64,000 nt of DNA from Chryseobacterium sp. VAUSW3 (GTDB lineage Bacteria; Bacteroidota; Bacteroidia; Flavobacteriales; Weeksellaceae). The stretch's first letter is position 1. Every line of letters starts with the position of its first letter. This document shows, in pieces, positions 35,082 to 43,682 of this stretch. Both the position numbers and the translations under genes were made by a program. The notes under the pieces are model-generated. The model searched no databases. It was not told the DNA's origin and saw only the letters and a list, made by a program, of their open reading frames with translations. The stretch is taken from positions 620,001 through 684,000 of the forward strand of contig NZ_NIUY01000001.1 of the NCBI RefSeq assembly GCF_002205795.1, written 5' to 3'.

Positions 35082-36530
35082 TTAAAATTGTAATTTAAAT
35101 GGTCCTTCAAAATAAGTTTCGAAGGTGTCGAGCAGTTCGCCTTTTTGATCGTAAACTCCGATTTTCACATTCTGTTTAGAGAGTTTTACTTCTTTCTCAG
35201 GGAAACTTATATTCACCGTACCTTTGGTCATTTGATCTCTCTTCACAAGAATCTTGTCGGAAGCACTTACGGTAATTTCTCCATGCTGCGGTTCGATAAC
35301 CTTAATCGTAACGACCTGATCCTGATTCGATTTGTTAAGGAAAGTATAATTATACGTGTTATTAATTTTTCCATCTCTCACGAAGAAGGATGAGCCGGCA
35401 GGTTTGATAAATTTAGCTTCCATGGCACCCCGGTTATTCAGGAGAAATCCTAAGAAACCTATCAAAAGAAGCAATATGGCGGTATATGCCTTCATTCTTC
35501 CGGTGAATTTGAATTTCGTTTCTTTTTCGATTTCGTCTTCTGTTGCGTATCTGATAAGGCCTTTCGGAAGTCCCACTTTTACCATCACTTCATCACAGGC
35601 ATCGATACACGCCGTACAGTTTACACATTCGAGCTGTTGGCCGTCTCTGATATCGATTCCGGTGGGACACACTACAACACATTGGTTACAGTCGATACAG
35701 TCGCCTTTTCCAGCTGCTTTTCGGTCTTCACCTTTTCTCCATTTTGCGCGGTTCTCGCCTCTCTTAAAATCGTAGTAAACGTTAATGGTCTGCTTATCAA
35801 TGAGTACGCCCTGTAATCTTCCGTATGGGCATACAAGCGTACAAACCTGCTCACGGAACCATGCGAAAGTAAAATAAAACGCAGCGGTAAAGATAATCAT
35901 CACCAGAAAACTTGTAAAGTTGGTGAACGGGCCTTCCTGAATCATATCAAAAACTTCCTGATAACCTACGATGTACATAAACATCCAGTGGGTAATGATC
36001 AGGGAGATAATGATGAATATTGACCATTTTAAAGACCGTTTCCAGATTTTCTCGGTATTCCATTCCTGACGGTCGAGTTTCATCTGCTTGTTCCGGTCAC
36101 CTTCAATAAGATAATCAATTTTACGGAAAATCATTTCAAGGAAAATGGTTTGGGGACAAATCCATCCACAGAAAATTCTTCCGAAAACAACAGTAAATAA
36201 AATAATGAAAACAATGGAAGTAATTGCACCTAACGCCAGAATGAAAAAATCCTGCAGATAAAATGGCTGACCTGCGATAAAGAACTGCCTGTCGATTACA
36301 TTAATTAAAAGGAAAGGATTCCCGTTAATTTTAACAAATGGTAGTGCAAAAAAAACTGCGAGAAGAAACCAGGCTACAAGTGTGCGGTAATTGGTATATC
36401 TGCCACTGGGTTTTCTAGGGAATACCCACTTTCGCTTCCCAGCCTGATCCATGGTGCCAACAGAATCCCTGAAAGTTTCTGCTTCTACTACTTGTCCTTG
36501 TCCACCTTTGAAATTCTGATCATCCGACAT
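35082..36530 (-). CDS. ccoG: Cytochrome c oxidase accessory protein CcoG
   Basis: A 482-residue membrane iron-sulfur protein (FixG/RdxA family), implicated in reducing Cu(II) for insertion into cbb3 oxidase. Conserved CxxxCP motifs lie in membrane loops (FCGWICP and CTLVCPYGR). A ferredoxin-like domain holds two [4Fe-4S] motifs (CIDCNQCVVVCP and CVNCTACIDACD). The C-terminal ~130 residues form a periplasmic Ig-like domain. It begins the second half of the locus, downstream of a hairpin that also contains a promoter. Confidence 0.95.
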   Translation of the reverse strand: MSDDQNFKGGQGQVVEAETFRDSVGTMDQAGKRKWVFPRKPSGRYTNYRTLVAWFLLAVFFALPFVKINGNPFLLINVIDRQFFIAGQPFYLQDFFILALGAITSIVFIILFTVVFGRIFCGWICPQTIFLEMIFRKIDYLIEGDRNKQMKLDRQEWNTEKIWKRSLKWSIFIIISLIITHWMFMYIVGYQEVFDMIQEGPFTNFTSFLVMIIFTAAFYFTFAWFREQVCTLVCPYGRLQGVLIDKQTINVYYDFKRGENRAKWRKGEDRKAAGKGDCIDCNQCVVVCPTGIDIRDGQQLECVNCTACIDACDEVMVKVGLPKGLIRYATEDEIEKETKFKFTGRMKAYTAILLLLIGFLGFLLNNRGAMEAKFIKPAGSSFFVRDGKINNTYNYTFLNKSNQDQVVTIKVIEPQHGEITVSASDKILVKRDQMTKGTVNISFPEKEVKLSKQNVKIGVYDQKGELLDTFETYFEGPFKLQF

Positions 36531-36553
36531 TTTTTCTTAACTTTTTTTAAATC

Positions 36554-36605
36554 AAAAAACATAATCCGTTATCTGATTTTACAAAGATAACGAATTATGT
36601 TTTTT
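36554..36605 (-). terminator. Long hairpin between ccoP and ccoG
   Basis: A 12-bp and an 8-bp stem stacked over one mismatch (36554-36565 and 36567-36574 pair with 36594-36605 and 36585-36592) around a 10-nt loop. The minus strand ends in TTTTTT. It lies 26 nt after the ccoP stop and should terminate or attenuate ccoSNOQP transcription before ccoG. Confidence 0.8.
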
Positions 36606-36609
36606 CAAA
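36582..36609 (-). promoter_or_regulatory. Candidate ccoG promoter inside the hairpin
   Basis: The minus strand has TTTG (36609-36606), 16 nt, then TATCTTTG (36589-36582), an exact -7 element formed by the hairpin arm and loop. Spacing is a little short. It would give a ~50-nt leader for ccoG. Confidence 0.5.
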
Positions 36610-36630
36610 TTATACAGTTTATGTTAAACT

Positions 36631-37509
36631 TTATTTCTCCCAGTTTGCTGGTGTTCCTTGTGGAGCAGCACCGCCTTTATCTGGAGTTATTGGGGTCTGT
36701 TCCTGGTTTATATGATAAATATATGCCGCTACATTCTGGATATCAAAACCTGTAAGAACGCCGTTTTTCCCAAATGCCTGCATGGTAGGGTTGTTCGGAC
36801 TTCCGTTTTCAACCATGTGGAATACGTTTTTGAATAAAGTTTTTTCAGGCTGGTTGATCCAGGTATTATCTGTTAAGTTAGGTCCAATTCCACCTTTACC
36901 TCCGTCACCGTGACAAGAAACACAGTTGGTTTTAAATACCTCCTCACCTGCAGCAATATTGTCTGGTGAATAAACCGCGTCTTCAATGGTTGGTGGCGGG
37001 GTTTCTTCCATCCATTTAGCAATGCTCGCCGTTTGTGCCTTGTATTCCTCATCATACTCAATGCCTTGATCAGCAAAATCTGACACGAAATAAGATACCA
37101 TATAAACCGCGCAGTATGCAACACCGAACCAGAATAAGCCAAGCCACCATTTCGGCAACTGGTTATCAAGCTCCATAATTCCGTCGAAACCGTGGTCTAT
37201 AAGAATATCCTTTTCTTCTGTAGCCGATTGTTTTTTGAATGCACTGTTATAAAGACTTTTAAAGTAAGGAACTTTTTTAGACTCGAGATACAATTTCTTT
37301 TCTTCATCAGAGAGTGCTTTAAATTTAGCATTTTCTACCAAATCACCTATTGAATGCTGTATCATCGCAATAATGGAAGCAATAATTACAGTTCCCCAAA
37401 AATACGGCGACGCAAGGAAAGAAGTATTCTGAACAAACATATAGAGCACGATAAATAATAGGCACACTATAATGAGAATGGTTATGTAAACCGGCGTTCT
37501 TTGTTTCAT
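36631..37509 (-). CDS. ccoP: cbb3 oxidase subunit CcoP, single haem c
   Basis: A 292-residue membrane c-type cytochrome, the electron-entry subunit of cbb3 oxidase. The first ~50 residues contain two membrane helices. The FixP-type N-terminal helix (NQLPKWWLGLFWFG) follows at about 115-140. Only one CxxCH haem site is present (CVSCH, 196-200), with a distal methionine candidate in NPTMQAFG. Textbook CcoP has one N-terminal helix and two haem c sites. The C-terminal tail is P/G/A-rich. It follows ccoQ by 18 nt. Confidence 0.92.
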   Translation of the reverse strand: MKQRTPVYITILIIVCLLFIVLYMFVQNTSFLASPYFWGTVIIASIIAMIQHSIGDLVENAKFKALSDEEKKLYLESKKVPYFKSLYNSAFKKQSATEEKDILIDHGFDGIMELDNQLPKWWLGLFWFGVAYCAVYMVSYFVSDFADQGIEYDEEYKAQTASIAKWMEETPPPTIEDAVYSPDNIAAGEEVFKTNCVSCHGDGGKGGIGPNLTDNTWINQPEKTLFKNVFHMVENGSPNNPTMQAFGKNGVLTGFDIQNVAAYIYHINQEQTPITPDKGGAAPQGTPANWEK

Positions 37510-37527
37510 TGTAGTTAATTTAAAAAA

Positions 37528-37719
37528 TTATAAGTTTTTATCTTCAATATCATCATCTAAAGGTGCATTTGCTTCTTCATCATAGTGTTTTTTCGGACGG
37601 GAAAAAACATAATATACAATCCCCAGAAAAAAGAAAAGAAAGAGCAACATTGCCAATGTCTGGTAAAAACCCACATTTTCGCCGTTGGAAAGAATATCTT
37701 TTACATTTTGCGGTATCAT
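37528..37719 (-). CDS. ccoQ: cbb3 oxidase small subunit CcoQ
   Basis: A 63-residue single-span membrane protein: one helix (about residues 17-38) followed by FSRPKKHYDEEANAPLDDD. The pattern of a helix plus SRPKK and an acidic tail is characteristic of CcoQ/FixQ, which stabilises the oxidase. It sits between ccoNO and ccoP with gaps of 23 and 18 nt. Confidence 0.9.
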   Translation of the reverse strand: MIPQNVKDILSNGENVGFYQTLAMLLFLFFFLGIVYYVFSRPKKHYDEEANAPLDDDIEDKNL

Positions 37720-37742
37720 GGATGCACTTTATTTATTAGTGA

Positions 37743-40022
37743 TTAATTTGAACTTGCAGTTTTGATTTCGGTAGTTTTAATATCTGTACCTAATCTCTGC
37801 AGGTAAGCGATTAAAGCAACGATTTCTTTCTTTTCCAGCGGAGTAAAGTTAGCGCCTTCTGCTGCTTTTCTTTGCTCGTAGGCCAGTTTTACGTCTGCTG
37901 CTTCAGAATAAATCTGCTTCACAATGAATGCCGCCTGGTTATCTGCCCACTGGTCTGCCGAATCAATCTGTGCCTGGGTATAAGGAACATCAAAAGTATT
38001 CTTCATCAGTTTTACCTTATCTACCATTTTACTTCTGTCGAGGTCATTAGCAATTAACCATGGATAACGGGGCATAATAGATCCTGCGGAAGTAACCCGT
38101 GGATTCAGCATGTGTTTGTAATGCCATGAACTTGGGTTTTTACCACCCTGACGGTGCAAATCCGGACCGGTTCTCTTAGAACCCCAAAGGAACGGTCTGT
38201 CATAAACAAATTCACCTGCTTTAGAGTACTGTCCGTTTTTCCCGTTGAATCTTACCACCTCATCTCTGAAGGGTCTGATCATTTGGGAGTGACAAGAATT
38301 ACAGCCTTCTCTGATGTATAAATCCCTACCTTCCAATTCAAGTGGTGAATAAGGTTTCACTGCCGCAATGGTAGGAACGTTATCTTTAATTGCAAGCGTA
38401 GGTACAATTTCTACAAATCCCCCAATGGCTACAGCAACAAAAGAAAGTATTGTTAGTAACACAGGTGTTCTTTCTAACCAAAGGTGAAGACCTTCTCCTT
38501 CTTTTCTTTGCTTGGTAACATTAGCAAGTGCTGGTGCTTCAGCAGGAACTTCTTTCTGGAATGATCCCTGTCTTACCGTAGCAACGACATTCACCACCAT
38601 TAAAATAGCTCCGGCGATATAAAGCAAACCACCAACAAATCTCATTTGATAGTAAGGAATAATGGCAGTTACAGTATCCAACCAGTTTTTATACACTAAT
38701 GTTCCGTCTGGATTGAACTGTTTCCACATTAACCCTTGAGTAAATCCTGAGATATATAAAGGAACCGCGTAGAAAATAATTCCTAAAGTTCCTAACCAGA
38801 AATGCCAGTTAGCTAATTTTACAGACCATAGTTTTGTCCTCCAAAGGATTGGTAAGAGGAAGTAAACCATACCGAATGTCATAAATCCGTTCCAGCCAAG
38901 TGCGCCTACGTGAACGTGACCAATAACCCAGTCTGTATAGTGACCGATTTTATTTAAAGTTTTAGTTGCTAAAAGCGGTCCTTCGAAAGTTGCCATACCA
39001 TAACAAGTTACTGCAACGACAAAGAATTTAAGAACAGGATCTTCACGGACTTTATCCCAGGCACCTCTTAAAGTAAGAAGCCCGTTCAGCATACCTCCCC
39101 AAGACGGTGCGATAAGCATAATAGAGAAACCTGTAGCCAAAGCTTGCGCCCATCCCGGTACAGCAGTGTATTGTAAGTGGTGTGGCCCCGCCCAGATATA
39201 AACAAATATAAGTGACCAGAAGTGAATGATTGATAATTTATAGGAAAATACTGGTCTGTTTGCTGCTTTAGGCAAGAAGTAATACATCAAACCAAGAACC
39301 GGTGTTGTAAGTACAAACGCTACCGCATTATGCCCGTACCACCACTGAACCAATGCATCTTTCACCCCTGCGTATGCAGAATAAGATTTCCAGCCGGTAA
39401 AGGAAAGTGGAACTTCTAAGTTATTGAAAATGTGAAGCATCGCAATCGCAACCCATGTTCCCAAATAGAACCAAATTGCAACGTACAGGTGACGCACTCT
39501 TCTTCTTGCAATGGTACCGAACATGTTGATACCGAAGATCACCCAAATAATGGTAATCAAAATATCAATCGGCCATTCGTGTTCTGCATATTCTTTGGAA
39601 GTATTGATTCCCATTAAGAAGGTAATAACAACAGCAACAATCATCAGCTGCCATCCCCAGAAGTGAATCCAGGAAAGGGTATCACTGAACATTCTTGTTT
39701 TAAGCAAGCGCTGCATAGAGTAATAGGCACCCGCGAAGAAACCATTACATACGAATGCAAAAATTACTGCGCTGGTGTGCAGCATCCTGATCCGCCCAAA
39801 ACCAAATGCCCCCTGGGAATTGATTAATCCCTGCAGATCACCGCTTCGTAAACTTACGATGGTTGGGTCGTCTGTCCCAAGAAAATACTCAGGAAGTTCC
39901 GGATAGAATAGCATCCATGCGGCGGTAAGTCCTAATAAAAAACCGACAAGCCCGAAGACTACGGTTGCATAAAGAAACGCACGCACAATACTGTTGTCAT
40001 AACTAAACTTTTGTGTTTCCAT
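37743..40022 (-). CDS. ccoNO: cbb3 oxidase subunits I and II fused (CcoN-CcoO)
   Basis: A 759-residue fusion. Residues 1 to about 500 are the haem-copper catalytic subunit CcoN, with about 12 membrane helices and the histidine ligands of the binuclear centre (WWYGHNAVAF, GPHHLQYT, GHVHVGALGWNG). After a linker and one more helix, residues from about 530 form the CcoO mono-haem cytochrome with CNSCH at 574-578. It reduces oxygen with high affinity and pumps protons. The fusion is common in Bacteroidota, whereas Proteobacteria have separate genes. Confidence 0.97.
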   Translation of the reverse strand: METQKFSYDNSIVRAFLYATVVFGLVGFLLGLTAAWMLFYPELPEYFLGTDDPTIVSLRSGDLQGLINSQGAFGFGRIRMLHTSAVIFAFVCNGFFAGAYYSMQRLLKTRMFSDTLSWIHFWGWQLMIVAVVITFLMGINTSKEYAEHEWPIDILITIIWVIFGINMFGTIARRRVRHLYVAIWFYLGTWVAIAMLHIFNNLEVPLSFTGWKSYSAYAGVKDALVQWWYGHNAVAFVLTTPVLGLMYYFLPKAANRPVFSYKLSIIHFWSLIFVYIWAGPHHLQYTAVPGWAQALATGFSIMLIAPSWGGMLNGLLTLRGAWDKVREDPVLKFFVVAVTCYGMATFEGPLLATKTLNKIGHYTDWVIGHVHVGALGWNGFMTFGMVYFLLPILWRTKLWSVKLANWHFWLGTLGIIFYAVPLYISGFTQGLMWKQFNPDGTLVYKNWLDTVTAIIPYYQMRFVGGLLYIAGAILMVVNVVATVRQGSFQKEVPAEAPALANVTKQRKEGEGLHLWLERTPVLLTILSFVAVAIGGFVEIVPTLAIKDNVPTIAAVKPYSPLELEGRDLYIREGCNSCHSQMIRPFRDEVVRFNGKNGQYSKAGEFVYDRPFLWGSKRTGPDLHRQGGKNPSSWHYKHMLNPRVTSAGSIMPRYPWLIANDLDRSKMVDKVKLMKNTFDVPYTQAQIDSADQWADNQAAFIVKQIYSEAADVKLAYEQRKAAEGANFTPLEKKEIVALIAYLQRLGTDIKTTEIKTASSN

Positions 40023-40027
40023 ATTAA

Positions 40028-40243
40028 CTAATCACTTTTTGCTTCTGTTATTTTTTTTAATTCTGGTTTATTTTCTTCTTCAGATCCCGGCTCGTCTTTG
40101 ATAATTTCTGAGTCGAGAAGTATCCGGACCGCGGGAGATTCATCATCCTCGAACTGTCCTTTTTTTACGTTTACAATAAAAACGATTAAAAAGACCACAG
40201 CCAGCGACACGCTGCAAAGAATCATTAAATATAATATATCCAT
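40028..40243 (-). CDS. ccoS: cbb3 oxidase assembly protein CcoS
   Basis: A 71-residue protein with one N-terminal membrane helix (MDILYLMILCSVSLAVVFL) and a cytosolic acidic tail. FEDDESPAVRILLDSE is the CcoS family signature (D(D/L)xxPAxRIL). It is needed for cofactor insertion into cbb3 oxidase. I start at the ATG at 40243. A longer frame to 40276 begins at a non-family stretch and would run over the proposed promoter. It is 5 nt upstream of ccoNO. Confidence 0.9.
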   Translation of the reverse strand: MDILYLMILCSVSLAVVFLIVFIVNVKKGQFEDDESPAVRILLDSEIIKDEPGSEEENKPELKKITEAKSD

Positions 40244-40273
40244 GTGCGGTGCAAATTTAGGGATAAACCGGTT

Positions 40274-40305
40274 CAAATTTACTTAAAAAATATGATATTC
40301 CTCAA
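40274..40305 (-). promoter_or_regulatory. Promoter of the ccoS-ccoNO-ccoQ-ccoP operon
   Basis: On the minus strand TTG (40305-40303), 21 nt, then TAAATTTG (40281-40274). Transcription would start near 40270, giving a ~27-nt leader. A second TAAATTTG lies at 40259-40252. The weak TTG element overlaps a palindrome, as expected for an activator-dependent promoter. Confidence 0.6.
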
Positions 40306-40323
40306 CAAACGTTAAAGTTTGTT
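40304..40323. promoter_or_regulatory. Candidate operator: 20-bp palindrome before the cco operon
   Basis: AACAAAC-GTTAAA-GTTTGTT is symmetric at 18 of 20 positions. Its centre lies about 43 bp upstream of the predicted start of ccoS transcription, close to the distance of class II CRP/FNR activation. The locus encodes a CRP/FNR-type regulator 2.6 kb away. Binding is inferred. Confidence 0.5.
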
Positions 40324-40414
40324 AATTTAAAATCTCTCTAAATAATCAAATTTCTCGGTTTAAGTTTTTGATTCTGAATTACGTAGAGAAATTCGCACGG
40401 TTAAACCTTCTTTT

Positions 40415-42802
40415 TTATTTGATTTTAAAATATTTCGTACTTCGCCACCAAGTGGAAATTGACGTAAACGCCACCACACTTATCGAACTAATCGGCATTA
40501 AGATCGCCGCAAACAATGGCGACATGTGTCCCGTAACCGCAAAACTCAAACCGATAATATTGTAGAAAAAACTGATCGCAAAAGTAATCTTTACAATCAC
40601 CATCGCGTCTTTGGAAAAACTAAGATAATCATTCAGTTTCTCCAGTTTTTCGCCGGACATAATCACATCGGAGGAGGGGGTGAAAGAATTGGTATCATCT
40701 GCAACCGCAATTCCCACGTTACTTTGCTTCAGTGCGCCTGCATCATTAAGCCCATCACCCAACATGGCCACTTTTTCGCCGCGGTCCTGCAGTTTCTTAA
40801 TGTAATTTAGTTTATCTTCAGGATTTTGGTTAAATGCCATTCCATCAAAATCAGGAATAATTTTCTTGAGCTGCGTTTCCTCAGATGCATTGTCGCCGCT
40901 CAACACATGAACACGGTAACCTGCAAGATTTTTAAATAAAGTACTTAGATTTTTCCGGTATTCATTCTTGAAGACAAACTTCCCAATAAAGACATTGTTT
41001 TTACTGATATAAACCGCGGTTTCCAGATTTTTAGCTTCTTCACCAATCAGTTTTGCAGAACCTATCTTATAAAGTGTCCCGCGGACTTCTGCTTCGTAGC
41101 CCTTTCCGGGAGTTTCCGCAAATTTTTCAACAGGAAAATATTCGTCCTCAACTTTCAGAAAATCATATAGCGCTTTTGATAATGGATGGTTTGAATTTTT
41201 GACGAGCGACTTTATATTTTTCAGATCAAAATCTTCAATCTCATTGCCTTCAAAATGAATATTTGCTTCCTTATTGTGAGTGATTGTACCGGTTTTATCG
41301 AACACCAAAGTGCTGATTTTCGAAATTTTTTCGATGGTTAAAGTGTCTTTTACATAGAATTTATTCCTTCCCAAAATCCGCATCACGTGCCCAAAAGTAA
41401 ACGGTGCCGAAAGGGCCAGCGCGCACGGGCAGGCAATAATAAGAATCGCAGCAACGACCTGAAACATTTTTTCAAAATCAATTCTTCCCCAATAAATTCC
41501 GGCAATCAGGGTAATTCCCAAAATTATAAAAGTGAAATATTTGGAAATATGGTTGGTTAATGTATCTAAACCTGTTTCGTGCTTTCTGAACGCTTCCTTA
41601 TTCCATAACTGAGTTAAGTAACTCTGGTTCACAGTCTTAATCACTTCAAGTTCCAGCGCTGATCCCACCTGTTTCCCGCCGGCAAAAATCTTGTCACCAG
41701 GTTTTTTAGGTACCGAAGCACTTTCACCTGTAATAAAACTATTGTCGATATTGCCTTCACCGTTAATCAAAATAGCATCCACCGGGATAATCTCCTGATT
41801 ACGGACCATAATCCGGTACCCCACTTTCAGATCCGAAAGCAAAATATTTTCCTGTTTCCCGTTGAAATCAACTTTGGTAACGGCAATCGGATAAAAAGAT
41901 TTGTAATCTCTGTCGTAGGAAAGCGCGCTGTAAGTTCTTTTCTGAAAAAGTTTCCCTAAAAGCATGAAAAAAAGCAGTCCGCAAAGCGTATCGAAATATC
42001 CTGGGCCGTAATCCGTCAACACCTCATAAATACTTCTGCCATAAAGCATGATAATTCCAAGAACAATCGGGACATCAATATTTACAATCTTGTTCTTCAG
42101 CCCAAACCATGCGGATTTAAAATAATCTGAAGCGGAATAAAAAACCACCGGGGTAGCCAGCAAGAACATGATAAACCGGAAAAGATGCTTGTACTTCGCC
42201 ATCCAGAAATCGGTTGTTCCCATTACGTGTTCAGCATATTCCGGATAGCTGAAAAACATGCCGTTCCCGAAAGCAAAACCTGCAACTGCAAGTTTAATCA
42301 CCAGGGATTTGTCTAAAGATTCTTCTTTTTTCTCTGCAGTTTCAAGGTTCACCACAGGTTTGTAACCTAAACTTGTAAGGAATTTCGCCAGTTCGCTTAG
42401 TTTCAGTTCATTATGATTGAAGGAAATCTGTACCGTTTTGCGGGTAAAATTGACCTGAGAATAATTGATATTGGGATTTAGCGACTGCAGGCTTTCTAAA
42501 AGCCAGATACATGATGAACAGTGAATAACAGGAATCTTAAAATTCACAAGACTGGTATTTCCCTCAGAAAAATCGGTTACTTTCTCGAAGATTTCCGGCG
42601 TGTCGAGATAATCGAACTGGGACGTATTGTCGTCATTTGGCCGGATTCCGGATTTTTTATTGAGTTCATAAAAATCGCTAAGATTATTCAGATTCAGGAT
42701 TTCGTAAACGGATTTGCATCCATTGCAGCAAAAGATCTTTTCATCGAATGAAATTCGCTCTTTCTCTATGTTTTGTCCGCAATGAAAACAGTTTTCAGGC
42801 AT
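40415..42802 (-). CDS. ccoI: Copper-translocating P1B-type ATPase CcoI
   Basis: A 795-residue heavy-metal P-type ATPase required to deliver copper to cbb3 oxidase. The N-terminus has a cysteine-rich metal-binding module (C5, C8, C25, C26, C29). An HMA domain follows with CSSC at 95-98. Eight membrane helices include the CPC ion motif (IACPCALALSAPF). The phosphorylation site is DKTGTIT, and the hinge is GDGLNDAGAL. The N-terminal Cys cluster (FixI-type) and the position next to ccoS identify it as CcoI rather than a detoxification exporter. It is divergent from the CRP/FNR gene. Confidence 0.94.
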   Translation of the reverse strand: MPENCFHCGQNIEKERISFDEKIFCCNGCKSVYEILNLNNLSDFYELNKKSGIRPNDDNTSQFDYLDTPEIFEKVTDFSEGNTSLVNFKIPVIHCSSCIWLLESLQSLNPNINYSQVNFTRKTVQISFNHNELKLSELAKFLTSLGYKPVVNLETAEKKEESLDKSLVIKLAVAGFAFGNGMFFSYPEYAEHVMGTTDFWMAKYKHLFRFIMFLLATPVVFYSASDYFKSAWFGLKNKIVNIDVPIVLGIIMLYGRSIYEVLTDYGPGYFDTLCGLLFFMLLGKLFQKRTYSALSYDRDYKSFYPIAVTKVDFNGKQENILLSDLKVGYRIMVRNQEIIPVDAILINGEGNIDNSFITGESASVPKKPGDKIFAGGKQVGSALELEVIKTVNQSYLTQLWNKEAFRKHETGLDTLTNHISKYFTFIILGITLIAGIYWGRIDFEKMFQVVAAILIIACPCALALSAPFTFGHVMRILGRNKFYVKDTLTIEKISKISTLVFDKTGTITHNKEANIHFEGNEIEDFDLKNIKSLVKNSNHPLSKALYDFLKVEDEYFPVEKFAETPGKGYEAEVRGTLYKIGSAKLIGEEAKNLETAVYISKNNVFIGKFVFKNEYRKNLSTLFKNLAGYRVHVLSGDNASEETQLKKIIPDFDGMAFNQNPEDKLNYIKKLQDRGEKVAMLGDGLNDAGALKQSNVGIAVADDTNSFTPSSDVIMSGEKLEKLNDYLSFSKDAMVIVKITFAISFFYNIIGLSFAVTGHMSPLFAAILMPISSISVVAFTSISTWWRSTKYFKIK

Positions 42803-42822
42803 TTTATATAAAAAATTTCATG

Positions 42823-42830
42823 CAAAATTA
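42823..42830 (-). promoter_or_regulatory. Candidate ccoI promoter -7 box
   Basis: The minus strand reads TAATTTTG followed by C, an exact TAnnTTTG match 20 nt upstream of the ccoI ATG. No -33 TTTG is visible at the right distance. Confidence 0.45.
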
Positions 42831-42841
42831 TAATAAATAAA

Positions 42842-42873
42842 TTTGTGGCTGGCTTATAAATACCCTATTTTTG
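42842..42873 (+). promoter_or_regulatory. Promoter of the CRP/FNR-type regulator gene
   Basis: TTTG (42842-42845), 20 nt, then TATTTTTG (42866-42873) followed by C. Both elements match the Bacteroidota consensus at good spacing. The start would lie about 15 nt before the ATG at 42894. It is divergent from the ccoI promoter. Confidence 0.7.
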
Positions 42874-42893
42874 CTGATAAATGTCATAAAAAA

Positions 42894-43607
42894 ATGTCGT
42901 TAGAAAAACAAACCCTAATTGAGGAAAACCTCTTGAAAGTGTTCAGCGATGAGTCCTTCCAGGAAATGCTTTCACCCGAAGATTATAAAAAATATCTTTC
43001 TGTAAAACAGAATCTTAAATTTCATAAAGGTGAAACCATCTTCGAGGATGGTGGGACTCCCAACGGAGTTTATTTCCTTAAAAAAGGAACAGCAAAACTT
43101 TCTAAACAGGGCGTTTACGGCAAAGAGCAAATTCTGCGTTTCATCAAAGAAGGCGATTTAATCGGTTACCGTTCATTGCTTTGCGGTGAGCAGTTTCAGG
43201 CAAAAGCTGAAGCAATGACTGATGTGGAAGCCACGTTTCTGCCTTCCGATATTTTTCTTCACCTTTTGGAAGTAGGTCCGAAGCTTTCTTTTGTAATGTT
43301 ACAGAAAATCGCTTTCGAACTGGGCGAATCTTCAAATACCGTCACTTTTTTAGCACAAAAAACCGTGCGCGAAAGACTTGCAGAAATTTTGCTTCTGCTG
43401 GAACAAAAATTAGGAACCGATCCTGAAGGTTTCATTAAAATCTCCTTAACCCGCGAAGAAATTGCCAATATTATCGGAACGGCAACCGAAAGTGCAATCC
43501 GCTTAATTTCTGAATTCAAACAGGATGAACTCATCGAAGTTGAAGGCAGAACCATTAAGATTTTAAATCACGAAAAACTCATAAAACTGGGTCACGTTAC
43601 GCTGTAA
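42894..43607 (+). CDS. CRP/FNR family regulator without cluster-binding cysteines
   Basis: A 237-residue activator with an N-terminal cyclic-nucleotide-binding fold (KFHKGETIFEDGGTPNGVYFLKKG) and a C-terminal winged helix (LTREEIANIIGTATESAIRLISEF). The recognition helix TATESAIRLIS carries the E-S-x-x-R pattern of FNR-type readers. The protein has only one cysteine (in LLCGEQ), so it cannot hold the FNR [4Fe-4S] cluster. It lies divergent from ccoI and is a candidate regulator of the cbb3 genes. I start at 42894; the longer frame would overlap its own promoter. Confidence 0.9.
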   Translation: MSLEKQTLIEENLLKVFSDESFQEMLSPEDYKKYLSVKQNLKFHKGETIFEDGGTPNGVYFLKKGTAKLSKQGVYGKEQILRFIKEGDLIGYRSLLCGEQFQAKAEAMTDVEATFLPSDIFLHLLEVGPKLSFVMLQKIAFELGESSNTVTFLAQKTVRERLAEILLLLEQKLGTDPEGFIKISLTREEIANIIGTATESAIRLISEFKQDELIEVEGRTIKILNHEKLIKLGHVTL

Positions 43608-43682
43608 ATAATTATTGAAGATCGCAGGTGAATGAATATTCTTTCACCTGTGATTCTCAGTAACCAAAAACAACCATCGATC

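Noticed and set aside
35356-35775. Plus-strand frame opposite ccoG
   Set aside because: Shadow of the strongly conserved ccoG reading frame.
42894-43607. Oxygen-sensing FNR with [4Fe-4S] cluster
   Set aside because: Only a single cysteine in the protein, so no cluster ligands.
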